NCBI RefSeq assembly: GCF_000755145.1
Contig: NZ_CP009228.1
Location: 1,051,827 to 1,115,826, forward strand
Length of the DNA: 64,000 nt
Direction: 5' to 3'
DNA from: Treponema putidum
GTDB taxonomy: Bacteria > Spirochaetota > Spirochaetia > Treponematales > Treponemataceae
Under the pieces are notes generated by a model. It ran no database searches. It saw nothing but the letters and a program-made list of their open reading frames with translations, and had not been told where the DNA came from. Shown piece after piece: positions 18,530 through 26,674 of the stretch (positions are counted from its first letter, which is position 1; each line of letters opens with the position of its first letter). Made by a program: the position numbers and the translations under genes.

Positions 18530-18652
18530 ATGAAATACGAAAAACCTGAAGTTGTTGCACAAAACAGCAGCAACGGTTCTTTTGCAGCAGGCTGTCCTGC
18601 TAATGATAATGGCGGTCCCATTTCCTGCAAAAACTGTGAAAGAACAGAGTAA
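18530..18652 (+). CDS. Candidate RiPP precursor peptide (40 aa, Cys-rich tail)
   Basis: A 40-residue peptide: leader-like MKYEKPEVVAQNSSNGSF, an AAGCP segment and a Gly/Pro/Asn-rich tail ending CKNCERTE. It contains three Cys, all in the C-terminal half (positions 23, 33, 36). A very strong AAGGAGGTG ribosome site precedes it. The KYEKP start, the Ala-Ala-Gly before the Cys-containing part and the radical SAM/SPASM gene with a PqqD-like domain 0.6 kb downstream are all typical of ribosomally made, post-translationally modified peptides. Likely chemistry would be a crosslink made by the radical SAM enzyme on the tail, but this is inference. I do not recognise a named precursor family. Confidence 0.7.
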   Translation: MKYEKPEVVAQNSSNGSFAAGCPANDNGGPISCKNCERTE

Positions 18653-18742
18653 ACTATAGGCTTGCATCCTGCTACACTTGTAACACGGATTACAGCGGTA
18701 AAAGTTTTTTCTTGTACTTTGAAACAGGAAGTTTTAGCCTTG

Positions 18743-18773
18743 GGGCAGGGCTTAAACTTGCCCTAAATTTTTA
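18743..18773 (+). terminator. Weak terminator-like hairpin after the precursor gene
   Basis: AGGGC and GCCCT (or alternatively GGGCA and TGCCC) can pair around a short AT loop and are followed by AAATTTTTA. The stem is only five base pairs, so it may attenuate rather than stop transcription, as is common between precursor and enzyme genes. The 148 bp between the two genes holds no other supported gene. Confidence 0.35.
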
Positions 18774-18799
18774 TTAATTATCCTTAAGGAGGGATATCA

Positions 18800-19048
18800 A
18801 TGTTTATAGACAAAAATGAATTGAATTTAGGAGATATCAAAAATTTTGATAATGTAAAAGGTTTACAATGTAGAATTACTATTTTTATTACGCCTATAAG
18901 TAATGATGAAAAAGCTCTCACAGCCGGTATCGAAACAAACTTATCCGACAAAATAACCGAAAAATTAAGACCGGATATTCTTAATTGCTATAATGATCTT
19001 CTTAAAAATGAAATTCGTAATGCCAAAATACATGCAGAAGGGAAGTAA
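18800..19048 (+). CDS. 82-residue protein of unknown function in the RiPP locus
   Basis: Begins MFIDKNELNLGDIKNFDN, has a central stretch of alternating hydrophobic residues (CRITIFITPI) and a charged helical C-terminus (NDLLKNEIRNAKIHAEGK). Its AAGGAGG ribosome site at 18786-18792 is as strong as that of the precursor. It has two isolated Cys, no signal peptide and no recognised domain. Location between precursor and maturase suggests a cluster role (chaperone, second substrate or regulator), but there is no direct evidence. Confidence 0.6.
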   Translation: MFIDKNELNLGDIKNFDNVKGLQCRITIFITPISNDEKALTAGIETNLSDKITEKLRPDILNCYNDLLKNEIRNAKIHAEGK

Positions 19049-19110
19049 ATAACCAATAATTTGAAACTAAAATATAATAATGCAAAAAAAAGCAAAAATA
19101 TAAAGATGAA

Positions 19111-19152
19111 ACTCCATTGTAAAAAGGCGGAGTCCAGAGGCAGAGCCTCTGG
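19111..19152 (+). promoter_or_regulatory. Two small hairpins, the second terminator-like
   Basis: ACTCC (19111-19115) pairs with GGAGT (19129-19133). Directly after it, CCAGAGGC (19134-19141) pairs perfectly with GCCTCTGG (19145-19152) over a three-base loop, followed within seven bases by a run of five T. The second could act as an intrinsic terminator or attenuator ahead of the radical SAM gene. Confidence 0.5.
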
Positions 19153-19176
19153 TCGTGCTTTTTGGAGGTGGGGTCA

Positions 19177-19225
19177 TAGGGGAGGAGGCTTTTTTTGCTC
19201 GAAACGAAAAAAGTCTCCTCCCCTA
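19177..19225 (+). promoter_or_regulatory. Strong hairpin abutting the radical SAM ribosome site
   Basis: TAGGGGAGGAG (19177-19187) is exactly complementary to CTCCTCCCCTA (19215-19225). The stem continues through one G-U pair, a C-G pair and six A-U pairs to give 19 base pairs around an 11-base loop. The AAGGAG of the radical SAM gene begins at the next base, so the structure could protect the 5' end, block read-through or gate translation. Confidence 0.65.
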
Positions 19226-19239
19226 AAGGAGAAAAAGCA

Positions 19240-20712
19240 ATGTATTACCGTCAAAAATTCGACACCTTTATCCGTGACTATGAAGGAGCGGGCTATATTA
19301 CCAATACGGGAAACTTTTCAGACCGAGTTGTAAACGGGAGCGGTACCGTTTTTTTGACGGCTCTTTCCCGCAAACCTCAAACTCTGGAAGAACTTGTTCA
19401 AAAAGCGTGTAAAGCCTTTATCGATGTAAGCCCTCAAGACATTATAGAAGATGCAAGAACTTTTTATGATGAACTTTTTGAAGACGGCTTTTTAACAAGA
19501 GGCAGCACTATCGAAGAACTTGACTTAAACGATAAACGCTTTTCATACTCGGCACTGGAACCTAAAACAATCAAAAAAGATTTTACCCCCATTATTCAGC
19601 GGGCTAAAGAAAGTACACAAGATTATTTGGAACGGCATTTTAAGGGGAAACCTCAGCTTTCAAGGTTTCAAATAGAATTGACCAGCAAGTGTAATGAGAG
19701 ATGTGTACACTGCTACATTCCTCACGAGTTTAAACTTACCAATATAAAACCGGAACTTTATTACAGTGTTTTAAAACAACTCCAAGAAATGAACACCTTG
19801 AGCGTAACCCTTTCAGGCGGAGAGCCCATGTGTCATCCCAAATTTAAGGAGTTTTTGCAGGCAGCAAAGGACTATGATTTTTCGGTAAATGTTCTTTCAA
19901 ACCTAACTCTTGTCGATGACGAAATTATTAACATAATGAAAAACTCCCGCCTTTCAAGTGTGCAAGTTTCTCTTTATAGTATGAATCCCGACCACCATGA
20001 TGAAATTACGCAGCTTAAAGGTTCTTTTGAAAAAACAAAAAATGCTATTTTAAGACTCATCGAAAACGATATTCCCTTACAGATAAGCTGCCCCACAATG
20101 AAGCAAAATAAAAACGACTATGGTGAAGTTATGCGTTGGGCTCATGAACACAAGGTTCGTGCAGTTACCGATTATATTATGATGGCTCGATATGACCATA
20201 CCACAGGCAACCTTGATAACCGCTTAAATTTATGTGAGGTCGAAAAAATTATCCGCGATATTTTGGCTGATGATATTGACTATCAGGCTGAATTATTAAA
20301 GCCCGATTTTGACCAAAGAATAAAAGACCTGACAAACGATCCTGACGGAATTGTCTGCGGCGTAGGTATTTCCTCCGCCTGTATGGTAGCAAACGGAAAT
20401 GTCTATCCTTGTGCAGGCTGGCAGGATTATATTTGCGGTAACCTTTACGAAAAATCCTTAAAAGATATTTGGTACAATTCCGAAAAAATGAATTTTCTGC
20501 GAAATATCCGAAACAAGGATTTTCCCGAATGCGGCTCTTGTGAGGATAAACCATTTTGCGGTATGTGCATGGTACGCAATGCAAACGAAAATCCTGAAGG
20601 CGATCCTTTTAAAATAAACAAGCACTTTTGTAAGGTTGCAGCCTTAAATAAACGAATTGTTTACGATTGGAGAAAAGAACACGGTGCTTTGCAAGAGGTA
20701 AAAAACATATGA
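19240..20712 (+). CDS. Radical SAM/SPASM peptide maturase with PqqD-like domain
   Basis: 490 residues from the ATG at 19240 (AAGGAG eight bases upstream; the frame is open further 5' through the hairpin but lacks a better start). Residues ~1-95 resemble a PqqD-type RiPP recognition element (GSGTVFLTALSRKPQTLEEL). The radical SAM core carries CNERCVHC (Cys151, 155, 158) for the SAM-cleaving 4Fe-4S cluster and SGGEPMCHP. The C-terminal SPASM region has Cys at 373, 381, 391, 399, 431, 434, 440, 443 and 464, enough for two auxiliary clusters. Enzymes of this build crosslink or otherwise modify a leader-bound peptide; the 40-residue peptide at 18530 is the obvious substrate. The last codons overlap the amidohydrolase start (ATGA). 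Confidence 0.88.
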   Translation: MYYRQKFDTFIRDYEGAGYITNTGNFSDRVVNGSGTVFLTALSRKPQTLEELVQKACKAFIDVSPQDIIEDARTFYDELFEDGFLTRGSTIEELDLNDKRFSYSALEPKTIKKDFTPIIQRAKESTQDYLERHFKGKPQLSRFQIELTSKCNERCVHCYIPHEFKLTNIKPELYYSVLKQLQEMNTLSVTLSGGEPMCHPKFKEFLQAAKDYDFSVNVLSNLTLVDDEIINIMKNSRLSSVQVSLYSMNPDHHDEITQLKGSFEKTKNAILRLIENDIPLQISCPTMKQNKNDYGEVMRWAHEHKVRAVTDYIMMARYDHTTGNLDNRLNLCEVEKIIRDILADDIDYQAELLKPDFDQRIKDLTNDPDGIVCGVGISSACMVANGNVYPCAGWQDYICGNLYEKSLKDIWYNSEKMNFLRNIRNKDFPECGSCEDKPFCGMCMVRNANENPEGDPFKINKHFCKVAALNKRIVYDWRKEHGALQEVKNI

Positions 20713-21425
20713 AAAAAGAAATATTCGATAATCACATTCATATAGGACGCTTTTATGATATTTATTATGACTCAAAAACTGTTTTTACTGCTTTACGGCA
20801 GGCAGGAGTTTACGGATGTTTTTATTCTTCTACTACTTCAGGTGAAACGGTGGACTCAAAAGACACAGCCTTACAGCTCTATCAAAAAATCAAAGAAGAA
20901 ATTATTGATGCACAAAAAACAGCGGCTTCTCTTAATCTTAACTCTTGTCCTTTATATTGGATTATTCCTTTGGTACACCGCTTTTTACCTGAGCTTACGC
21001 TTGAAAAAGCGATGAGTGAAGCTCCATATAAAGGGTTTAAACTTCATCCGCGTGCAAATATTTGGGATATTTCGGAGCCCTTTACAAGAGCTCTTGCAGA
21101 ATCGGCATTTATCTATGCCGATAAAAAAAAGCTGCCGATTTTAATTCATACAGGTTATGACCACGACAGAGCAGATCTCTTTGAGCCTTTTTTCCGGCTT
21201 TGTATAAACGGAAAAATTATCCTTGCGCATTGCCGCCCATTGGATACTACACTGAGGTTATTAGCTGAGTATGATAATGTTTTTTGCGACACCGCATTTG
21301 TTCCGCCGGAAATCGTTAAACAAATTAATGAAGCAGGATTTAAGAGTAAAGTTTTATTCGGTTCGGACTTTCCGATTACCGATTACTTTAATAATAATCG
21401 ACATTATAAACTATTAAGGAGTTAA
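20709..21425 (+). CDS. Amidohydrolase-family metal-dependent hydrolase
   Basis: 238 residues from the ATG that overlaps the radical SAM stop codon (ATGA); upstream in-frame TTG starts are unnecessary. It has the metal-ligand set of the amidohydrolase superfamily: HxH (His9, His11 in DNHIHIG), His147 (LIHTGYDH), His174 (LAHCRPLD) and Asp220 (FGSDFPI). No Lys bridging residue is obvious, which fits the mononuclear or TatD-like/amidohydrolase-2 branch. Tight coupling to the maturase suggests it acts on the same peptide, for instance trimming it or hydrolysing an amide, but the substrate is unknown. Confidence 0.8.
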   Translation: MKKEIFDNHIHIGRFYDIYYDSKTVFTALRQAGVYGCFYSSTTSGETVDSKDTALQLYQKIKEEIIDAQKTAASLNLNSCPLYWIIPLVHRFLPELTLEKAMSEAPYKGFKLHPRANIWDISEPFTRALAESAFIYADKKKLPILIHTGYDHDRADLFEPFFRLCINGKIILAHCRPLDTTLRLLAEYDNVFCDTAFVPPEIVKQINEAGFKSKVLFGSDFPITDYFNNNRHYKLLRS

Positions 21426-21427
21426 AA

Positions 21428-24205
21428 ATGGGAAAGAGATTTACCGAAAAAGGTTTCTACTTTGAGGATGCCGAAAAAACAATTCTTGTCGGCTGTAGCA
21501 ATGAGATAGCGGGGATATTAAAAATTCCTGCAACGACAGTAACCATAGGAGAAGAAGCCTTTACTGAAAACAGAGCTATAACGGATATTGATTTTTCCGC
21601 CTGCACAAATTTAAAAACTATTGAAATGGGAGCATTTTCTTATTGTCAAGAATTGATAAAACTGGACTTTTCAAGCTGTACAAGCCTTTTATCTCTCGAC
21701 GAAGCGGCTTTTTTTGAATGTCCCAGTTTGACGGAAGTGATCTTTCCTTCAAGTCTTATCGAAATAGGTGAAAAAACATTTTATGCTTGCAATAATTTGA
21801 CTAAGTTAAAATTTCCACCTAACCTTAAAACAATCGGGCAGCAAGCCTTTGACGACTGTAAAAATATTACATATCTAGATCTTTCTGCATGTGTCAGTCT
21901 TGATAAAATAAGCACGGCAGCTTTTCGAGGATGTACACAGGCCACAGTAAAAATGCCTGCATCTATAGGAACGATAGAAACATGCGCATTAGGAGAAGTA
22001 TCGGATAATGACGATAACTTACTGTGCTACTCGGTAACCGTTCCGAACTATAAAGTATGCAAAAAAGTTATGATATCATCTTATCCTTTGTACAGGATTA
22101 CTGTTGAAAACAGAATTATCGAAAACGGTCTATGCTTTGCAGATGCAGAAAAAACAATTCTTATAGGCGAAGAGGATATGCAAAATGGAATAGTAAAAAT
22201 TCCGGAAACGGTGGTAACTATAGGTGCCCAAGCTTTTGCATGGAACGAAGATATAACCGGTATAGATTTTTCAGGTTGTAGGAAATTAGATAATATTGAA
22301 TCCAGTGCTTTTTGTCGTTGCACGGGCTTAGTTCATCTGGATTTTTCGGGTTGTATAAATCTGGGACATATCTTTTATGCAGCCTTTTACGGATGCACAG
22401 GATTAAAAAGTTTAAACCTTTCAGACACCAAATATTTTGCAGCAATAAAAGGCAATGCTTTTGAAGGTTGTACGGCTTTGGAGGAGATTGATCTTCCTTC
22501 TTCAATTATCGAAATCGATGAAGAAGCTTTTAAGGGCTGCACGAGTTTAAAAAAGTTTGACCTTTCAAAGTATACGCACCTTGAAATTATAGGAGCCGGT
22601 GCTTTTGAAGGCTGTACGAGTTTGACGGAAATCATCTTTCCTACGACTTCGACTTTTGCACTTGCCAAAATAGGAAAAGGAGCCTTTAAAGACTGTACAA
22701 GCTTAACAAGGCTGGACCTTTCGGAGTATATTAACTTTCCTACTATCGAGGACAGTACTTTTCAAGGCTGCATTGGCTTGAAGGAAGCACTTCTTCCACC
22801 CAATCTTATTTCGATCGGTAACAAAGCTTTTAGAGGCTGCACCGGTTTAAGAAAAATGGATCTTTCAGCTTATCCTAGACTTACAGGCATCGGCTCTAGT
22901 GCATTTTACGAGTGTAGAGGCCTGACGGAAATCTCCTTACCTTCAGATATAACTTTCATCGATAGCTACACTTTTTCAAATTGTTCCAGTTTGACAAGTC
23001 TGGACCTTTCAGGTTATAAAAAGATCAAAAGTATCAGAGAGGGAGCGTTTAGCAGCTGCGAAGGCTTAACGGAACTCATATTTCCTCCGAATCTAAATCA
23101 TATAGATGAGAGGGCTTTCGCCATGTGCGAAAATATCACCGAGCTTGTATTTCCTAAAACTCTTTTGACAATCGGTAGAGTGGCTTTTGAGTTTTGTAGT
23201 AATTTACTTAGTGCTGACCTTTCCGCATGCGACATGCTTGAAAAAATACGCGGAGGCGCTTTCGGCTATTGTGAAAATGCCAATATAAAACTGCCTGCAA
23301 AGATAGGAAAGATAGAAGAGAACGCATTCAGCTATCCCAATGGAGCGTGCTGCAAAAATGTAACCGTACCCAATTTTGAAGTGTATAGAAAAGTTGTTGC
23401 GTCTAATTATCACAAAGATAAAATTATCGGTGAAGGCGGGCTTGCTGTAGAAAACGGTTTTCTTTTTTTGGATGCCGAAAAAACTACTCTTATCGGCAGC
23501 GATGGTACTCAATCCGGTACATTAAGAATTCCCGCAACGGTAACAACCATTGAAGAGGCAGCCTTCAAAGGAATGGAAAATATATCTGAAATAGACTTTT
23601 TTGCTTGTAAAGGGCTTAAAAGCATAAAGAAAGAAGCCTTTCAAGACTGCGAAAATATAAGCGGTACGCTTATGTTTCCTGCCGGTCTGGAAGAATTAGG
23701 AGAAGATGCTTTCCGTAACTGTCAGATAATAGATGCTTTGGATTTTTCCGCATGTACAAACCTTAAATGCATAGGGGAACAGGCTTTTTTGAATTGTAGA
23801 TTTCTAACGAAAGTAAACTTTTCGGGTTGTGCAAAACTGGAGACTATCGGATGGTCAAGTTTTTTTCGCTGTCATGGTCTTAAAAAAACGGATTTTTCAG
23901 GCTGCACAAGTCTTATAGAGATCAAAAGCAATACTTTTGAAGACTGTTACAATCTATTGTCTGTTGATCTTTCAGAATGCACAAACCTTACAAATATAAG
24001 TTCTGAAGCTTTTTTTGGATGTACAAAGGCAAAGATAAAGTTGCCTGCTTCGATAGAAAAAATAGCCCATAATGCTTTTAACTGTAAAAGGTCGTGGTGT
24101 AAAAAGATAATAGTTCCTACCAAAGATGTATATGAAAAGGTTGCAGCATTAAAGTATCCTTTGGAAAGGATTGTCTGTGAGGGCTTCGTTATAGAAGAAG
24201 AATAA
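21428..24205 (+). CDS. BspA/TpLRR-type leucine-rich repeat protein without signal peptide
   Basis: 925 residues made almost entirely of ~23-residue repeats of the TpLRR/BspA type (consensus like I..GAF.GC..L..I.LP..L..IG), alternating with variants reading LDFSGC.NL..I. Three larger modules can be seen, each opening with a line such as ENGLCFADAEKTILIG (starts near residues 11, 229 and 677) and the first two closing with a segment resembling CKNVTVPNFEVYRKV; the third closes similarly (CKKIIVPTKDVYEKV). Most repeats carry a conserved Cys. There is no signal peptide or lipobox at the start (MGKRFTEKGFYF), unlike surface BspA proteins. AAGGAG precedes the ATG two bases after the amidohydrolase stop, so it belongs to the same operon. 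Probably a protein-binding scaffold; export would need another route. Confidence 0.8.
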   Translation: MGKRFTEKGFYFEDAEKTILVGCSNEIAGILKIPATTVTIGEEAFTENRAITDIDFSACTNLKTIEMGAFSYCQELIKLDFSSCTSLLSLDEAAFFECPSLTEVIFPSSLIEIGEKTFYACNNLTKLKFPPNLKTIGQQAFDDCKNITYLDLSACVSLDKISTAAFRGCTQATVKMPASIGTIETCALGEVSDNDDNLLCYSVTVPNYKVCKKVMISSYPLYRITVENRIIENGLCFADAEKTILIGEEDMQNGIVKIPETVVTIGAQAFAWNEDITGIDFSGCRKLDNIESSAFCRCTGLVHLDFSGCINLGHIFYAAFYGCTGLKSLNLSDTKYFAAIKGNAFEGCTALEEIDLPSSIIEIDEEAFKGCTSLKKFDLSKYTHLEIIGAGAFEGCTSLTEIIFPTTSTFALAKIGKGAFKDCTSLTRLDLSEYINFPTIEDSTFQGCIGLKEALLPPNLISIGNKAFRGCTGLRKMDLSAYPRLTGIGSSAFYECRGLTEISLPSDITFIDSYTFSNCSSLTSLDLSGYKKIKSIREGAFSSCEGLTELIFPPNLNHIDERAFAMCENITELVFPKTLLTIGRVAFEFCSNLLSADLSACDMLEKIRGGAFGYCENANIKLPAKIGKIEENAFSYPNGACCKNVTVPNFEVYRKVVASNYHKDKIIGEGGLAVENGFLFLDAEKTTLIGSDGTQSGTLRIPATVTTIEEAAFKGMENISEIDFFACKGLKSIKKEAFQDCENISGTLMFPAGLEELGEDAFRNCQIIDALDFSACTNLKCIGEQAFLNCRFLTKVNFSGCAKLETIGWSSFFRCHGLKKTDFSGCTSLIEIKSNTFEDCYNLLSVDLSECTNLTNISSEAFFGCTKAKIKLPASIEKIAHNAFNCKRSWCKKIIVPTKDVYEKVAALKYPLERIVCEGFVIEEE

Positions 24206-24256
24206 CAAATTGTATTTTGCTTATCGGGGAATGGCGTAGAGCGTTTCGGTTTTTCT

Positions 24257-24473
24257 TTAAATACCAACAGCTTTCCACTCTTTTATTGTTCTTTTCCGCT
24301 CGTCAAAGCTCGCTCCGATAAGCATAATCGGTTTTCCGCATGAGGCGTATTTACCCGCATAGTTCTTCTCTTTTATCTGTGCGATTGCTTCATCCGGGCT
24401 CCCTTTTGCGCCGAGCTTAAATTCAAAAATATAAACGGCCGTTTCAGTCTGTACAATGCAATCCAATACGCCT
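24257..24473 (-). pseudogene. C-terminal fragment of a PD-(D/E)XK (DUF1703-type) protein
   Basis: The frame encodes VYIFEFKLGAKGSPDEAIAQIKEKNYA, the nuclease-like C-terminus of the AAA-ATPase/DUF1703 family common in oral anaerobes, ending in KRTIKEWKAVGI. Upstream the reading frame runs on to 24502 only because it crosses into the direct repeat (24474 onward), so the rest of the gene is missing. The break coincides exactly with the start of the duplicated AddA segment, marking the recombination junction. Confidence 0.7.
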
Positions 24474-24926
24474 GCCGAGTTGGGAACTCTTACCCATGCC
24501 ATAATAGAAGCCCGTCTTTTAAATAAAGAATTTATTTATCCTAAAGGTCATTCCGAAGTTGAAAGAAAAAAGATTTATGCTTGGGCCGATAATTTTTTTA
24601 ATTCGGATATGTATGCGCTTGCAAAAGAAGCCGAAAAATTAAAAAGCGAATACGGTTTTTTAACGGATTATGAAGGACAAATTGTAAGCGGGCAGATAGA
24701 CTTACTTTTTAAGAAAGGCGGAATAGTTTATGTTGTCGATTATAAAACCGACGAAATAGAAAACCCTGAAGTACACTTGCCCCAGCTGAAGATTTATAAA
24801 AAAGCTGCCTCCGATCTTGCAAAAACCGAATCGGAAAATCTTAAAGAAAATCCGGATAAGCCAATCGAGGTTAAGACATTTATCTTCTACCTGAAAACGG
24901 GACATTGTGTTGAGCTTGATACATAG
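24474..24926 (+). pseudogene. Truncated second copy of the AddA-like nuclease domain
   Basis: About 150 codons nearly identical to the C-terminus of the AddA-like gene (LTHAIIEARLL ... SGQIDLLFK ... VYVVDYKTDE) through the stop codon. It lacks all helicase motifs and a proper start, and differs from the intact copy by scattered substitutions such as Tyr-Val to Tyr-Ala and Asp to Gly. It could still encode a free nuclease domain, but no ribosome site supports this. Confidence 0.8.
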
Positions 24927-25044
24927 GTAATGTAGTATTTTAGATAAACAAGAAAAGCCCCTCCCGCTGCAAAAAAGTTTAAACTGCAAAAAAATTTAAA
25001 CTTTTTGTAGACTTTTTAAAATTTTATGTGATATATTATTATAT
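24474..25044 (+). repeat. Direct repeat copy 2
   Basis: About 571 bp, matching 17496-18049. It is 17 bases longer because a short GCAAAAAAGTTTAAACT-like piece in the palindromic spacer is duplicated (near 24970-25000). Recombination between the copies would delete the whole island. Confidence 0.9.
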
Positions 25045-25058
25045 AGCGGGTATAATTT

Positions 25059-25820
25059 ATGGAATTAAAACTACAAAAAGCAAATCATAATCTTAAAGAA
25101 ATTTTAAAAGACGGCCTTATTTATAATATCATTTTATTTTCTCCCAATAAACCTAAAACACCCCCCGGAGTAACCTATATTCCTTCCAATGAAGTTATCA
25201 GACAAAGTCTTGAAAACTCTTTAAAGTGGAAAGGCTGCTGGTATAGTAAGATAATGGAGAATGATGAAGAAACTTATCTTTTATATAATTATACGCTGCC
25301 TCATTTAAGCTTTTATTCCCTTGTACAAGACTATAAAAAAGAATACTTTATTGTAGCTCAAAATGAATCTTCAGAATTAATTTATTATCTTTACAAGGTT
25401 GAACCTAAATATCCTCCATTTAAGCTTACAAAGGAAGAAGCTGCAAAATTAAAAGAACGCCGTTCCTTTGAGCTCATATATCGGGGGAAATCTCTTAAGG
25501 AGCTGCACTCTCATCATAATGACGCGGCTCTAAAACTTATAGAAGAAAAAGATGTCGCAGAAGGAGCTTTTGTATATACGCAAAAAATAATGGAGCTGTA
25601 TTCGGAAGGTCCAGGTATTTCTCTTGAGCAGGGAAAGGAAGATATAGCTGAGATGGTATCGACACAGCCTAATGAATGGATGGGCTCATATTTTAGAAGA
25701 AACAAGGTCCAGTGGGGAGGCGAAGAACGCTGGAAGAGAAATGATAAAGCCGAAGGCTCCAGACTGAAAATCTACCGTTTCGGATCAATGTGCTTTTCTT
25801 TTAATTTTTCTAAAAAATAA
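25059..25820 (+). CDS. Hypothetical protein, 253 aa
   Basis: Starts MELKLQKANHNLKEILKDG. Soluble and rich in Lys/Glu/Tyr, with no signal peptide or membrane segment. The middle reads like a mixed alpha/beta domain (LYNYTLPHLSFYSLVQDY) and the C-terminal third contains a helical segment (GAFVYTQKIMELYSEG) and a basic tail. I do not recognise the family. TATAAT ends two bases before the ATG and there is no Shine-Dalgarno site. A relic of a second copy survives at 18050-18110, so the gene was part of the unit duplicated with the AddA end. Confidence 0.6.
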   Translation: MELKLQKANHNLKEILKDGLIYNIILFSPNKPKTPPGVTYIPSNEVIRQSLENSLKWKGCWYSKIMENDEETYLLYNYTLPHLSFYSLVQDYKKEYFIVAQNESSELIYYLYKVEPKYPPFKLTKEEAAKLKERRSFELIYRGKSLKELHSHHNDAALKLIEEKDVAEGAFVYTQKIMELYSEGPGISLEQGKEDIAEMVSTQPNEWMGSYFRRNKVQWGGEERWKRNDKAEGSRLKIYRFGSMCFSFNFSKK

Positions 25821-25906
25821 TAGGAAAGTAGGTGAAGAAGTTGAGCTTGAGTCATTCAAAATTCCAGCTGCTTCCCTATATTTTGATTTTAGTGTATGAT
25901 AAATTC

Positions 25907-26674
25907 ATGGGTAAAAAATTTGAAAAAGAATTGCCGGTTTGCGGTTTTGAAAGCTGTCTTGCTTTAGCAAAATATCATCCCGAAAAAATTTCCCGTTTGT
26001 TTTTTTCGGAAAAAAGAGCAAAACATTTCGGCGAGGTTTGTAAATATTTAGCTTCCAATAAAAGGTTATATAGAATAGTTTCCGAGGATGAATTGGAGAA
26101 GCTGTCGGAATCGGTTCACCATCAGGGTGTAACGGCTATGATTTTTGAACCTGAAATTCCTATTTTAAAGCATGAGGAAATAAACCTTTGGGCTCAAAAT
26201 AAAGAACACGCTTTAATGCTCGATGAAATAGGCAATGCAAATAACTTGGGTGCAATTATACGGAGCGCGGCTTTTTTCGGTATAAAAAACATAGTTTTAA
26301 CAAAGGAAGATAAACAGGCATCTATCACAACCTCAGCCTACAGGGTTGCACAGGGCGGAATGGAATTTGTAAAAATCTTTAAGGTTTCATCGACGGCTTG
26401 GTTTTTGAGGCAATGCCGTGGAAGGCTTACCTGTATAGGCACTGACTTAAAAGCTCACCATGAAATAGCCGACATGGGAAGATTGGTAGAAAAGGATGAA
26501 TCTTGCGTGATTGTCTTAGGAAATGAAGAGAGGGGAATAAGTGAAGAAGCCAAAAAACTTTGTGTCCATCTTGTAAAAATAAAGGGAAGCGGCAATGTGG
26601 AAAGCTTAAATGTTGCCCAAGCCGCAACCCTTTTTTGTCATTCTCTTAGTGCAATAAATCTTCAATCTTTTTAA
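25907..26674 (+). CDS. SpoU/TrmH-family RNA 2'-O-methyltransferase
   Basis: SAM-dependent methyltransferase of the SPOUT class acting on rRNA or tRNA ribose. The three SpoU motifs are present: NANNLGAIIRSAAFFG (motif 1), IVLGNEERGIS (motif 2) and SLNVAQAATLFCHSL (motif 3), after an N-terminal L30e-like substrate-binding part. The frame is open from a GTG at 25832, but the ATG at 25907 begins at the usual start of the family (MGKKFEKELPVCGFE) and gives 255 residues. A TATGAT box ends six bases before that ATG, so the message is probably leaderless. The 3' end overlaps the next, convergent gene by 29 bases. The target nucleotide cannot be deduced. Confidence 0.88.
   Translation: MGKKFEKELPVCGFESCLALAKYHPEKISRLFFSEKRAKHFGEVCKYLASNKRLYRIVSEDELEKLSESVHHQGVTAMIFEPEIPILKHEEINLWAQNKEHALMLDEIGNANNLGAIIRSAAFFGIKNIVLTKEDKQASITTSAYRVAQGGMEFVKIFKVSSTAWFLRQCRGRLTCIGTDLKAHHEIADMGRLVEKDESCVIVLGNEERGISEEAKKLCVHLVKIKGSGNVESLNVAQAATLFCHSLSAINLQSF

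Noticed and set aside
18653-18776. Open stretch after the precursor reading ...SFFLYFETGSFSLGAGLKLALNFY, resembling a membrane-protein tail
   Set aside because: No start codon or ribosome site, and it overlaps the terminator-like hairpin; treated as non-coding or an old relic.
22081-22668. Several antisense open frames of 80-95 codons opposite the LRR gene, and similar ones opposite other genes
   Set aside because: Mirror frames of repetitive or codon-biased genes; no ribosome sites or homology-like sequence.
21428-24205. Regularly spaced repeats that could suggest a repeat array at DNA level
   Set aside because: They are coding leucine-rich repeats with degenerate DNA and no constant repeat/spacer layout, so not CRISPR.
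24257-24502. 81-aa minus-strand open frame as an intact gene
   Set aside because: Its first codons come from reading the AddA repeat backwards; only the part up to 24473 is homologous to the DUF1703-type family, so it is a fragment.
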